Assembly (NCBI GenBank): GCA_045586925.1
Contig: JAZNBG010000012.1
Span: 124,001 to 188,000, forward strand
Origin: SIG440 sp045586925
Lineage (GTDB): Bacteria; Bacillota; Clostridia; Monoglobales; Monoglobaceae
Direction: 5' to 3'
DNA: 64,000 nt
Part shown: positions 42,895-51,284 of the stretch, one piece after another
Layout: every line of letters starts with the position of its first letter
Position numbering within the stretch: position 1 is the first letter of the stretch
The notes under the pieces: model-generated
Seen by the model: the letters and a program-made list of their open reading frames with translations, nothing else
Told to the model about the DNA's origin: nothing
Database searches by the model: none
Position numbers and translations under genes: made by a program

Positions 42895-44309
42895 ATGTTG
42901 GAAAAGATGTTCACAACCAAAATGAGTGCAGATAAAAAGAAACTGCAAAGCAGATTTTCAAAAATCCGTTCTAAAAACGGAAGGCTTTCAAAACTGCTTG
43001 GTGGTATACTTTTTGGAATTATTATAATTTCAATAATTGGCGTTGGAGTGATTATTGCGGTAAACAATACCAAAGATTATCAAATGACTAATGACGAATT
43101 TTCCAAATATATACACCGTACTATTGGATCTATTATGGCAGATATAGACTATATTGATGACGAAAGATTAGTATTTCATTACCTTGACGGCTTTTTTGTA
43201 ATGGACAGAGAGAGTAATGAACTGATACATAAAATAAACCTTGGTAAATTAAATATTGCAGGTCATACACAGGGTGATTGCTATACAGAATTCAAAATTG
43301 ATAAAGATGGTAATTTTGCATATTTGATAAATGGTGGAATCCATAATGACAGAGTCGCTGAATTTGACAACTACATTATCAACATCAAAACCGGAGAAGT
43401 AAAAATCGGCAATATGCCCGAGGGAACGGAATTGTTCACAAACTATGCTGATACCTTTAGTACAGTAAATGATATCTATGGTTGGTGCAGTGATAGTTGT
43501 ATCAAAGTGAATGAAGACCGAACCTATTATTTGACCGTGCAAGACTCCATTATTGCTGCCATTCAGCTTGTAACGGTAAATGGCAAGGATAATGATGTAT
43601 CTATACAATATGTTTTTGGAAAAGATTATGTCAGTCTTGCGCAACATAAGGTAAATGTAATCAACGACTCTCTTGATGAGGGTGAAGAAATTCTGGCTAA
43701 CAGTGGACTTAACTGGGAGGTTAACGAAAATGGTGTCAAAGCTGTTTTAAACAAGCTCAGCGAAAGTATGCAAATGAAGCATACTGATGTGCCAGGCGGA
43801 AACTATGATGTCAGATTTTATGCTATTTGGAATAATGATAGTGATAGTGAAACTCAGCAGATGTTTATTTTAAATAATTCTACTTTTGAATTGCTGTTTT
43901 CACAAAAACTGGATGAAAAGGTTTTTGCCGAAGTAACATCAATGCTCAATATGTCTAAATACGAGAGCTTTCATCCAAAAGATATTTATAACCTTGTAAA
44001 TGCAGAACTGGTTATAAACTATACAAGATACCCTCTTTCAGATAAAAGCAGTTTAAATGAAATAGAGAGAATGCTTTCCGGTGCAAAAATGCTTAAGGGC
44101 GGAACGGCTTGTCCCTACACTACACGGCATCTCTTCTCTTGACAAGAGAAGATGGTGCGCAAGGGATGATTACTCTTGCAACAGATAGTTGTGCCGTGTT
44201 TGAATCGGGAGATAAATATTACGATTACAGCGATGGAGACAACTCAGAAATGTTTGGTTTTTTCGGATTTGATAATGATACAATCATAGATATGACCTCA
44301 AAACGATGA
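42895..44309 (+). pseudogene. Membrane-anchored M56-partner sensor gene, frameshifted by a 5-bp duplication
   Basis: The first frame runs from ATG 42895 (an alternative start at 42874 overlaps the M56 stop) to TGA at 44142, with the module MLEKMFTTKMSADKKKLQ...FSKIRSKN and a membrane helix, then a long outside part. At 44116-44125 the sequence has TACACTACAC where one TACAC keeps the frame (CCC TAC ACG GCA). The continuation in the other frame (YTASLLLTREDGAQGMITLATDSCAVF...) runs to 44309 and completes the usual C-terminal domain. The product is therefore truncated to 415 residues, unless the 5-bp unit is lost again. A 10-bp hairpin (TCTTCTCTTG/CAAGAGAAGA) lies just after it. Confidence 0.75.
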
Positions 44310-44325
44310 TTAGGAGGTAAGTGCA

Positions 44326-45660
44326 ATGTTAGAAAAAATGTTTACAACAAAAATGAGCATGGATAAGAAAAAACTCCAGCACCGTTTTTCAAAAATCCGT
44401 TCCAAGAACAGTAAAACTGCTAAGCTTATAGCGTTAGTTTTATTTGCACTTATTATAGTATCAATAATCGGCGTTTCGGTTTATATTGCTGTTGATAAAT
44501 CTAAAGATGATACGATATTATATAAAAATGAGGCAATGAATTTCCAAATTGAAATACCTACGAGCTGGTATGGTATGTATATTGCAGATGAAACACAAGT
44601 CGATGATAATTATATAGCATTTAAGCATAAAAGAATTGCAGAAAAACATAACGGCATGGGAACATTGCTCTATGTTATGATGTTGCCTGATTCCGAAATA
44701 GATGAGTATTTGAATATGGTTGGGAATCAAACTGTTATGTGGCGAAATCAGGAATACGGCTATATTTTGGGCAGACCTACAGATGTTCAAGTGCCTATCT
44801 TTGCAGATAGCGACGAAGAAGATGTTATGCTTGCCGAGGAATATCAAAAACTGTATAAAGATATTTCAATCATCGAATCAACCTTTTCATTAATAAAAGA
44901 TGTTGATGTTCCTGTTATAACTAATGCTGAAAATATGTCTTATGCACAAATTAGGGACTTACAAAGACAGGTAAACAATGGACACTTTCCGTGGCGATTA
45001 GACTATGAGCAGGTTGTTCAAAGCTTTCTTTCCAGTAAAGGAATTGATGTTGAAAGTGGCAGAATAACAGAACTCGCAGGTGGCGGTAGTGCAGGAGGAA
45101 TTTCGTTAACTTATACTGTTGGAGAAAAGGAATACACTCAAATATACTCAGTTGAATTGTTTCAACCAATAGATAAAACCGAAAGCGGTATTTGGATAGT
45201 AAGGGCATTTAATGATATCACTGCTGATACCATTGAAAGAGTGCGGAATAAAGAATTATTGCTACTGTCAAAAGATAACATACAATTCAAATTAAATGCT
45301 GATGTATCCACGATTGACAAAGAACCTATTAGTGAGCAAGAAGGTCGCGGTGATGGTTTTCGTTGGATAGACTATTCCTACGAAGATGTTTTAGTAACGG
45401 CTTTAATTGGAGATGATAATTCAACTCGGATTATTAATATATCCACAACCTCAAACAATTATAAAACACCAAGAAATATAAAAGTTGGAGATACATTGCA
45501 AAAGCTACAAGAAAACTATCCTGAAGATTTAACAAAGGCTTTATCCGATGAAGTATGCTATGTATACGTGCCGCAAAGCATCGGGGTTAATAGAATATAC
45601 TTTTATCTTGAAAAGAATATTATAACAAAAATAGTTATAGAAAATGGGATCGATGGTTAG
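44326..45660 (+). CDS. Second membrane-anchored sensor-like protein of the BlaI/M56 cluster
   Basis: 444 residues behind AGGAGG. It repeats the N-terminal module of the preceding gene almost word for word (MLEKMFTTKMSMDKKKLQ, FSKIRSKN, then a membrane helix), but the outside part differs: residues about 65-190 (YKNEAMNFQIEIPTSWYGMY...) resemble a PsbP/MOG1-like or 'surface-associated' domain, and a C-terminal half of unknown fold follows. It probably partners or replaces the sensor half of the M56 peptidase. The membrane helix and following part make it extracytoplasmic. Confidence 0.7.
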   Translation: MLEKMFTTKMSMDKKKLQHRFSKIRSKNSKTAKLIALVLFALIIVSIIGVSVYIAVDKSKDDTILYKNEAMNFQIEIPTSWYGMYIADETQVDDNYIAFKHKRIAEKHNGMGTLLYVMMLPDSEIDEYLNMVGNQTVMWRNQEYGYILGRPTDVQVPIFADSDEEDVMLAEEYQKLYKDISIIESTFSLIKDVDVPVITNAENMSYAQIRDLQRQVNNGHFPWRLDYEQVVQSFLSSKGIDVESGRITELAGGGSAGGISLTYTVGEKEYTQIYSVELFQPIDKTESGIWIVRAFNDITADTIERVRNKELLLLSKDNIQFKLNADVSTIDKEPISEQEGRGDGFRWIDYSYEDVLVTALIGDDNSTRIINISTTSNNYKTPRNIKVGDTLQKLQENYPEDLTKALSDEVCYVYVPQSIGVNRIYFYLEKNIITKIVIENGIDG

Positions 45661-45695
45661 ATGCAGAAGCAGTTTTAAAAAAGGATGTGAAAGTG

Positions 45696-46664
45696 ATGAA
45701 AAAAACTCTATTGATAATCTTAGCTTTGCTTAGTTTCTTAATGTTTTCGATTACAGTATTTGCAGGTGATGTTCCTGAAGGCTTATTGAGTAATGATAAT
45801 GCACAAGTCTTTTTCGGAGAAGTGCTTAATTATAACGATAATACAGTTACGGTTTGCCCTCGTGTCAAAATCAAAGGCGATGTTTTAACCGGAACAAAAC
45901 AGATTTATGATAAGCCATGTCCTGTAGGGAATTTCAAAGTCATAGCAGGAAATGTTTATCTCTTTACATATTTCGATGAAAACAACGAAACATACATCTT
46001 TGAAGTTACAAGCTATGATACGGCTACACTCAAATTAAAAGGCATACAAGGAGATATGTGGGAACGCTTCCAAAAATATCTCAACGATGGAGAATATGAA
46101 AAAGCCGAGCAAGAAAGAATTGACAAAATAAATGCTACTCTTACTGAAGAAGGAGATGAAATTTCTTTAACAGCACTGTTGGGTGCAAAAAAAGAAAAAT
46201 GCGATAAAATAAAAATTCACTTGAACGGAGTAACTGAAGGATTTGAAATTGACAAAGAAGAATTCTTTGAATTAGCTGAAGATATTTATCTTACAGACAT
46301 CAAAAATGAACTTGCTCAAACAAGAGATAGTTTTCACATTATAGCTTATGAGGGCGAAAAAACATACACAGTAAATATGTGGGATAGATGCTTGGTCGGT
46401 GGTAGTAGAGTTGCAATGTATAGTGCTCCTACGGGAGATTATACGATTAAAGCTTCAGATTACGAAAAGTTAGTTTCATTATTCCCTGAAGATGCAAAAG
46501 TAAAATTACCGCCATTGAACAACCCACCTGCAAACTTTTTGTATTGGGTTATTAATAATCCATTAGAAGCAATGGTGATTGGAATTATAATATTTGTTGT
46601 ATGTGTAGGCGCTATCGTGTTGCTTGTCGGATATATGATTGGCAGAAAAAGAAAAATGAAATAA
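45696..46664 (+). CDS. Secreted/membrane protein of unknown function
   Basis: 322 residues from ATG 45696 (AAAGGATG upstream). A signal peptide (MKKTLLIILALLSFLMFSIT, cleavage near VFAG), an outside part, and a C-terminal membrane helix (AMVIGIIIFVVCVGAIVLLVGYMIG) with a basic end (RKRKMK), so it is a type I membrane protein. No domain that I recognise. It is the last gene of the BlaI/M56 cluster, and a terminator hairpin follows at 46684. Confidence 0.7.
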   Translation: MKKTLLIILALLSFLMFSITVFAGDVPEGLLSNDNAQVFFGEVLNYNDNTVTVCPRVKIKGDVLTGTKQIYDKPCPVGNFKVIAGNVYLFTYFDENNETYIFEVTSYDTATLKLKGIQGDMWERFQKYLNDGEYEKAEQERIDKINATLTEEGDEISLTALLGAKKEKCDKIKIHLNGVTEGFEIDKEEFFELAEDIYLTDIKNELAQTRDSFHIIAYEGEKTYTVNMWDRCLVGGSRVAMYSAPTGDYTIKASDYEKLVSLFPEDAKVKLPPLNNPPANFLYWVINNPLEAMVIGIIIFVVCVGAIVLLVGYMIGRKRKMK

Positions 46665-46683
46665 TATATAATTTATATCTTAA

Positions 46684-46728
46684 TGATGTCGTATAATGGA
46701 CAACTATCCAGCGTGCGACATCGTTTTT
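46684..46728 (+). terminator. Terminator of the second BlaI/M56 cluster
   Basis: GATGTCG (46685-46691) pairs with CGACATC (46716-46722), followed by GTTTTTG. Confidence 0.7.
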
Positions 46729-46744
46729 GTTACACAAATGTAAT

Positions 46745-46773
46745 TTGACAACCACAATATATAGTGGTATTAT
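46745..46773 (+). promoter_or_regulatory. Operator-bearing promoter at the left end of the Rep element
   Basis: TTGACA (46745-46750), 17 nt, TATTAT (46768-46773). The spacer is almost filled by the inverted repeat ACCAC-N8-GTGGT (46751-46768), a likely repressor site. The following 250 nt, up to 47028, contain no gene that I can support. Confidence 0.65.
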
Positions 46774-47027
46774 ATGATTGTAGGCACTAAACAGCCTGCC
46801 ATATTTAATATTAATTTATGCGTGGGGTTCCCGGGATTGAGTAATCAATTCTAGCATACTAGATGTCGTGATTGTACTTAAATAAGAGTGTGGACAAAAG
46901 TCCAAAATAATTTTAACAAAGATAGTGAGTGAATATACCTTGTATATTTGCACTCATAAAAACAAAATGAATGAAAACGGTTTTGCTGTTGGATGTCTCT
47001 TTCATCAAAATTCCGGAGGTGATGCCT

Positions 47028-47135
47028 ATGTTCTTTACTGAAAACCAAAAGAAACAAATGGCATATAAAAGTTCTGTAGCAGTTGGCAGAATGTTTAGTG
47101 TATCTACAGCTACCTCCGACAACAAAACTCAATAA
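47028..47135 (+). CDS. Small ORF of 35 residues
   Basis: ATG 47028 behind an excellent site, GGAGGTGATGCCT. The product (MFFTENQKKQMAYKSSVAV...) is 35 residues, basic in its first half, with no known domain. The strong ribosome site, and the HTH-like gene starting 20 nt downstream, argue for a real gene. It could be a leader peptide or small regulator of the Rep element. Confidence 0.5.
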   Translation: MFFTENQKKQMAYKSSVAVGRMFSVSTATSDNKTQ

Positions 47136-47154
47136 CATATAGGTTCGTTTACAT

Positions 47155-47577
47155 ATGGGTAAGCGCAACAATAGCTTAACCCAATGCACAACCTTATATG
47201 TAAAAATGGAAAGATATTATGATGAACGAAAAGAGTTTGTCATAAAACGAAGACAAATATTACGGATTGATGCAGTTTTCGAAGTAATTACGGGAATTAG
47301 TCGGTCTGTATATTGCAGAATTGGTAAAGGCCAATCAAGGCCTGCTCTAAAAACGATTGTAACATTCTGCATCTCAATGATGTTATCGCCATCTGAGAGC
47401 TATGAACTCATTGAGCTAGCAGGATACAAACTTTCAAAAGATTATCCGGTGGATAGGGAGTATATGTATTTACTTGACAACCATCGTGATGGCGACACTG
47501 AAGAATGTAATGATTATTTAAAAAGCAAGAAAATTGCAAAAAGACACCATTTAGGAATAATAGGAAGAGAAAAGTAA
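47155..47577 (+). CDS. Putative HTH protein of the Rep element
   Basis: 140 residues. The middle (ILRIDAVFEVITGISRSVYCRIGKGQSRPALKTIVTFCISMMLSPSESYELIELAG) has the order of helices of an XRE-type helix-turn-helix, with the recognition-like stretch SRSVYCRIGKGQSRPALKT, although degenerate. A basic C-terminus follows (KSKKIAKRHHLG). The ribosome site is weak. It ends 4 nt before a strong terminator. It could be the repressor that acts at the inverted repeats at 46751 and 47630. Confidence 0.5.
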   Translation: MGKRNNSLTQCTTLYVKMERYYDERKEFVIKRRQILRIDAVFEVITGISRSVYCRIGKGQSRPALKTIVTFCISMMLSPSESYELIELAGYKLSKDYPVDREYMYLLDNHRDGDTEECNDYLKSKKIAKRHHLGIIGREK

Positions 47578-47580
47578 CGG

Positions 47581-47621
47581 ATTACCGTGTATGATTTTTA
47601 TCATACACGGTAATTTTTTTA
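47581..47621 (+). terminator. Strong terminator after the HTH-like gene
   Basis: ATTACCGTGTATGA (47581-47594) pairs perfectly with TCATACACGGTAAT (47601-47614), then T7. Confidence 0.92.
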
Positions 47622-47629
47622 AATTTATT

Positions 47630-47792
47630 GTTGTTTACTAAACAACTTTTGGAACGCAATTATGATATTTTTAAGGCATATAAAAATTAAAAAATCCATT
47701 CAAGCCCTTATTAACACTGGTTTTTTTGATGTTGCTTACTAAAAATTTACAGGATGTTTTTCCGCTTGTATAATGGCATTGTAAGCTTACAA
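47630..47792 (+). promoter_or_regulatory. Promoter and palindromic operators of the Rep operon
   Basis: TTTACA (47746-47751), 17 nt, TATAAT (47769-47774). A perfect 17-bp palindrome GTTGTTTA-C-TAAACAAC is at 47630-47646; a near copy of its left half (GTTGCTTACTAAA) is just before the -35 at 47731; a perfect 14-bp palindrome TTGTAAGCTTACAA is at 47779-47792, right after the -10. Together these look like multi-site control. Confidence 0.7.
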
Positions 47793-47820
47793 AAATCTAA
47801 AAAAGGAGGACATTATACTT

Positions 47821-48138
47821 ATGAAACTTCAAGATTTAATAATTGATCCCAGAAGCTTAGGTAACAAGCTATGGCTTGTTGATGTAGCTCCTGTGTATGA
47901 GTACCAGGATAACAAACGTACAGAAAATATCACCGGTTACCGCTACACAGTTGCAATGCCTGAAAAAGCTCTTGAAAAAATCAATATCAAGATTGACGGC
48001 AGACAGCTTGTGGAAAAACCAAACGGTTATGCGGAAGTTACATTTACAGGGCTTGAGCTGTCATTGTATATGATGAACAATCAGCCGCAGGTCAAGGCAA
48101 CTGCAACAGGTATAACATTGGTTAATAACAAAGCTTAA
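47821..48138 (+). CDS. Small protein upstream of rep, unknown function
   Basis: 105 residues behind AAAGGAGG (the site is 10 nt from the ATG). Predicted to be mostly beta strands (KLWLVDVAPVYEYQ, TGYRYTVAMPEKALEKINIKI, YAEVTFTGLELSLYM, QVKATATGITLV). The size and place, first gene of the rep operon, are those of single-strand-binding accessory proteins of rolling-circle elements, but this is inference. Followed by a 9-bp stem-loop and the origin. Confidence 0.6.
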   Translation: MKLQDLIIDPRSLGNKLWLVDVAPVYEYQDNKRTENITGYRYTVAMPEKALEKINIKIDGRQLVEKPNGYAEVTFTGLELSLYMMNNQPQVKATATGITLVNNKA

Positions 48139-48145
48139 AGGCTAT

Positions 48146-48188
48146 CGGCACGGCGGAGATTTTTCTTAAAAAAAGATTTGCCGTGCCG
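48146..48188 (+). other. Stem-loop next to the replication origin
   Basis: CGGCACGGC (48146-48154) pairs with GCCGTGCCG (48180-48188), 9 bp, with an AT-rich 25-nt loop. No T run follows, so it is not a normal terminator. It lies only 3 nt from the origin hairpin. Confidence 0.6.
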
Positions 48189-48191
48189 CAT

Positions 48192-48257
48192 AACCCATAA
48201 GGGTTAGTATTACCCTTATGGGTTAGATGTAGCATGTAGCAGAAAAGGAGGCTACAT
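48192..48257 (+). other. CRESS-type replication origin: stem-loop with nonanucleotide and iterons
   Basis: A perfect 12-bp stem AACCCATAAGGG (48192-48203) / CCCTTATGGGTT (48213-48224) holds a 9-nt loop. TAGTATTAC (48205-48213) is the nonanucleotide found in the origin loop of circoviruses and relatives (consensus NANTATTAC); Rep nicks it between T7 and A8. Directly after the stem, ATGTAGC occurs twice in tandem (48227-48240) and once inverted (48251-48257), like the iterons bound by Rep. The rep start codon is 1 nt later. Confidence 0.9.
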
Positions 48258-49220
48258 ATGTCAAATTCACAATCACGCAAATGGACATTGGTAATAAACA
48301 ATCCGCTAGAGTGTGAGCTTACACACGAGCGTATATGCGAAATATTGATGAGATTTTTTCCTGACTATTTCTGTTTAGCGGATGAGATTGCAAAAACCGG
48401 AACCTTTCATACACATATTTTTATATACTCCCACTCTCCTATCAGATTTAACACAATCAAAAACCGTTTTCCTATTGCACATATTGAAAAAGCATTGGGG
48501 AGTGCAAAGGATAACAGAGATTACATATTAAAATCAGGAAAATGGGAAAATGATGAAAAGTCTGAAACAAGTGTTGAAGGTAGCTTTTACGAATACGGAA
48601 CCTTGCCAAAGGAACGAGATGAAAACAATCCTAAAATGAGTAAGCTGCTTGAAAACATCCGTGACGGAAAACAAACAACAGAGATCATAGACGCTGCTCC
48701 CGAATTTGCTTTTCGAATTCGTGATATTGATGCTCTCCGTCAGGTTTTGAATTCAGAAAAATATTTGTGCGAAAACAGAGATTTGTATGTAACATATATT
48801 TTTGGTGCAAGCGGAACAGGAAAAACAAGAAGCATATACCAAAAGCATAATGCCAAAGACATTTGCAGAATAACAAATTATCGCGTAGGTAAAGGAATAA
48901 ATTTTGACGGATATACAAATCAGGGGGTTTTGGTGTTTGAGGAATTTAATTCACAGATACCCATTGAAGAAATGCTTAACTATCTTGATATTTATCCCCT
49001 GAGCCTACCTGCAAGATATACAGATAGAACAGCATGTTACAAAACAGTGTATATTACATCAAATATTCCTCTTTCAGAGCAGTACAAAAAAGTACAAAAA
49101 GAAAGGCCCGAAACATGGAATGCATTTTTGAGAAGAATACACAAGGTTTTGGAATATAAGAAAGACGGAGCGATTATAGAAAGGAGTGCAGACTTATGGA
49201 CAACAACGAAAAATTCTTAA
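48258..49220 (+). CDS. rep: CRESS-DNA-type replication initiator (HUH nickase plus SF3 helicase)
   Basis: 320 residues behind AAAGGAGG. HUH domain: motif I RKWTLVINNP (7-16), motif II FHTHIF (HxH at 51-53), motif III DYILK (catalytic Tyr89, Lys92). Superfamily 3 helicase domain: Walker A GASGTGKT (183-190), Walker B VLVFEEF (224-230), motif C ITSN (266-269), and an RR pair (292-293) as arginine finger candidate. This domain pair, and the opening RKWTxxINNP, belong to Reps of circoviruses/geminiviruses and the related bacterial pCRESS plasmids, not to ordinary clostridial Reps. All motifs look intact. It overlaps the FtsK gene by 25 nt. Confidence 0.92.
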   Translation: MSNSQSRKWTLVINNPLECELTHERICEILMRFFPDYFCLADEIAKTGTFHTHIFIYSHSPIRFNTIKNRFPIAHIEKALGSAKDNRDYILKSGKWENDEKSETSVEGSFYEYGTLPKERDENNPKMSKLLENIRDGKQTTEIIDAAPEFAFRIRDIDALRQVLNSEKYLCENRDLYVTYIFGASGTGKTRSIYQKHNAKDICRITNYRVGKGINFDGYTNQGVLVFEEFNSQIPIEEMLNYLDIYPLSLPARYTDRTACYKTVYITSNIPLSEQYKKVQKERPETWNAFLRRIHKVLEYKKDGAIIERSADLWTTTKNS

Positions 49221-50506
49221 TTCAAAGAAAAACAAGACTAAGATATCAGTGGTTAAGATTTAAAACAGGATTTTGCGGTTTATTTACCAATTGGATTAAA
49301 GCTTTGATAGCGGTAACATATATACTGTTTGTGGTTTTGTTCTGGCAGTTCAAGGAAAGCATCATTTACATAAACAATGAGGATATCTTTGGAGCAGCCA
49401 ACAAGATAACAGTTGAGTTGGCATTTCCGATTATATTTATCGCTTTATTTGCAGCCTTAATCATATTTCTTGGCACACCATTTGGAGCAAAAGAAATAAA
49501 TGAACGATTGCTTAGAACCGGGCTTGTAAATCACGCAGGCGAAACACCGCTTTTAATCCAAAAAAGCTATGATAAGTCAAATTGCGTAACCACAATGGAG
49601 TTTGAATCCAATGGCATTCCTTTATGCGATTGGGAGAATAACAAGGAAAACATTGAAACGATTTTAAATGTGTATATTGATGAGATTAAACAGGGCAAAC
49701 GAAGAAACAGAATTATATTAAATACAGTTTCGGGAGATATTCAAATTCCGTGGGCAGTAGATTGGAAAGATGAATACTTAAGAAACAAGGATTTTGAAAT
49801 TATTTTAGGAAGAGGTTTGCTTAAGGATATATCCGTTGATCTGAATAAAATCCCGCACATTTTAATTGGTGGCTCCACGGGTTCAGGAAAAAGTTTTTTG
49901 CTTAAGCATTTGCTTTTACAATGTTTTAAAAAAGGTGCAGAGGTTCATATAGCAGACTTTAAGGGTGGAGTTGACTTCTATAGAAAATGGCGTGAAAAAT
50001 GCACATTCATTATGGATAAAACCAAGCTGTTGGAAGATCTTGAAAACTTAATCAACGAACTTGAAAGAAGAAAGAAAATATTAACAGGGACTTCTTGTTC
50101 AAACATCAAAGTTTATAACGGGCTATTTCTTTATGCTGGATTAAAGCGTATTATTTTTGCTTGTGATGAGGTCGCAGAGCTTTTAGATAAAACCGGACTT
50201 TCCAAAGAGGATAAGGAACTTATATCACAAATTGAAAACAAGATTTCCATTATTGCAAGACAAGGCAGAGCTTTTGGAATACATCTTATCCTTGCAACAC
50301 AAAGACCTGATGCAAATATCCTGCCCGGACAAATCCGAAACAATATTGATTACAGAGTGTGCGGAAGAGCTGACACAGTATTGTCACAGATTATTCTTGA
50401 CAACACGAAAGCAGCAGACGAAATTCCAAAACACACACAGGGCAGATTCATTACCCATGACGGTCAAATATTCCAAGGGTATATGTATGATGAAGCATCA
50501 TTATAA
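49196..50506 (+). CDS. FtsK/SpoIIIE-type DNA translocase (TcpA-like coupling protein)
   Basis: 436 residues behind AAAGGAGTG. Two membrane helices (ALIAVTYILFVVLFW near 36-50, and AFPIIFIALFAALIIFL near 80-97) and an FtsK ATPase domain: Walker A GGSTGSGKSFLLK (near 222-234), Walker B IIFACDEVAELL, and the FtsK motif IHLILATQRPDANILPGQIRNNI. It lacks the gamma domain of cell-division FtsK. Such proteins couple nicked DNA to transfer, as in Gram-positive mobile elements. The 25-nt overlap with rep suggests that the two act together. Confidence 0.9.
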   Translation: MDNNEKFLIQRKTRLRYQWLRFKTGFCGLFTNWIKALIAVTYILFVVLFWQFKESIIYINNEDIFGAANKITVELAFPIIFIALFAALIIFLGTPFGAKEINERLLRTGLVNHAGETPLLIQKSYDKSNCVTTMEFESNGIPLCDWENNKENIETILNVYIDEIKQGKRRNRIILNTVSGDIQIPWAVDWKDEYLRNKDFEIILGRGLLKDISVDLNKIPHILIGGSTGSGKSFLLKHLLLQCFKKGAEVHIADFKGGVDFYRKWREKCTFIMDKTKLLEDLENLINELERRKKILTGTSCSNIKVYNGLFLYAGLKRIIFACDEVAELLDKTGLSKEDKELISQIENKISIIARQGRAFGIHLILATQRPDANILPGQIRNNIDYRVCGRADTVLSQIILDNTKAADEIPKHTQGRFITHDGQIFQGYMYDEASL

Positions 50507-50539
50507 CTGATATCTTAAGTCGGCGAAAGGAGCGCCGAT

Positions 50540-50692
50540 ATGGCAGAAAAGAAAATAAAAATACCACAATATGAAATTGAAGCTTTAGCTCGCTGTTTTC
50601 TTCCTGACATATTGGCGTTCTATGAATCCGAGAAAGGTCAGAAAGAATCAGACGAGTTGGAAGAAGCAAAGCAAAAAGAGGTAGCCGGATGA
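50540..50692 (+). CDS. Small hypothetical protein at the right end of the Rep element
   Basis: 50 residues behind AAAGGAGCG. Charged: MAEKKIKIPQYEIEALARCF...SEKGQKESDELEEAK, with a helical, acidic C-terminal half. Its start is 33 nt after the FtsK gene, so it is in the same operon. No known function. Small charged proteins of this type often close Firmicutes mobilisation operons. Confidence 0.6.
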   Translation: MAEKKIKIPQYEIEALARCFLPDILAFYESEKGQKESDELEEAKQKEVAG

Positions 50693-50713
50693 CTACCTCT
50701 TAAATCTTTTTAT

Positions 50714-50764
50714 AAAGAAAAAACAAATCCGAATGTTTCTCCTATAAGGAAAAAGTTCGGATTT
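50714..50764 (-). terminator. Terminator of the tRNA operon
   Basis: AAATCCGAA (50725-50733) pairs with TTCGGATTT (50756-50764); on the minus strand GTTTTTTC follows. The Rep element ends about 20 nt to the left. Confidence 0.8.
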
Positions 50765-50772
50765 GCTTTCTT

Positions 50773-50848
50773 TGGTGATCCATCCGCGATTCGAACGCGG
50801 GACACCTTGATTAAAAGTCAAGTGCTCTGCCAACTGAGCTAATGGACC
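50773..50848 (-). tRNA. tRNA-Lys (anticodon TTT)
   Basis: 76 nt with encoded CCA. The acceptor stem GGTCCAT/ATGGATC, the anticodon loop CTTTTAA and the TTCGAAT loop are all canonical. Last of five tRNAs on the minus strand. Confidence 0.95.
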
Positions 50849-50867
50849 ATATTTAGTTTTAAAAATT

Positions 50868-50944
50868 TGGCTGGGCTGGCAGGACTCGAACCTACGAAAT
50901 GCCAGAGTCAAAGTCTGGTGCCTTACCGACTTGGCTACAGCCCA
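50868..50944 (-). tRNA. tRNA-Gln (anticodon TTG)
   Basis: Acceptor stem TGGGCTG/CAGCCCA, anticodon loop CTTTGAC, CCA encoded. The Gln tRNA is a natural substrate of the GatCAB enzyme encoded at 5.1-8.2 kb. Confidence 0.95.
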
Positions 50945-50991
50945 TTATACACAACCTTGACGTTCTTGTCCGCTGCCTACCTAAAAATTGG

Positions 50992-51069
<78 letters not shown>

Positions 51070-51086
51070 GCATAAAAAAAGCAAGG

Positions 51087-51163
<77 letters not shown>

Positions 51164-51172
51164 ATATCTTGC

Positions 51173-51246
51173 TGGAGCGGGTGATGGGAATCGAACCCAC
51201 GCAATCAGCTTGGAAGGCTGAGATTCTACCATTGAACTACACCCGC
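51173..51246 (-). tRNA. tRNA-Gly (anticodon TCC)
   Basis: 74 nt, acceptor stem GCGGGTG/CACCCGC, anticodon loop CTTCCAA, CCA encoded. First gene of the tRNA operon. Confidence 0.95.
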
Positions 51247-51284
51247 ACGTCGCTTTTGCCGCATCATACCCGACCGACTAAGTT

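Noticed and set aside
48146..48188. 9-bp stem-loop as the terminator of the 105-residue gene
   Set aside because: No T run follows on either strand. Its position next to the origin hairpin fits an origin accessory structure better.
50773..50848. tRNA-Lys as the attachment site of the Rep element
   Set aside because: The tRNA is intact and has its own terminator. I could not find a second copy of its 3' end at the left side of the element.
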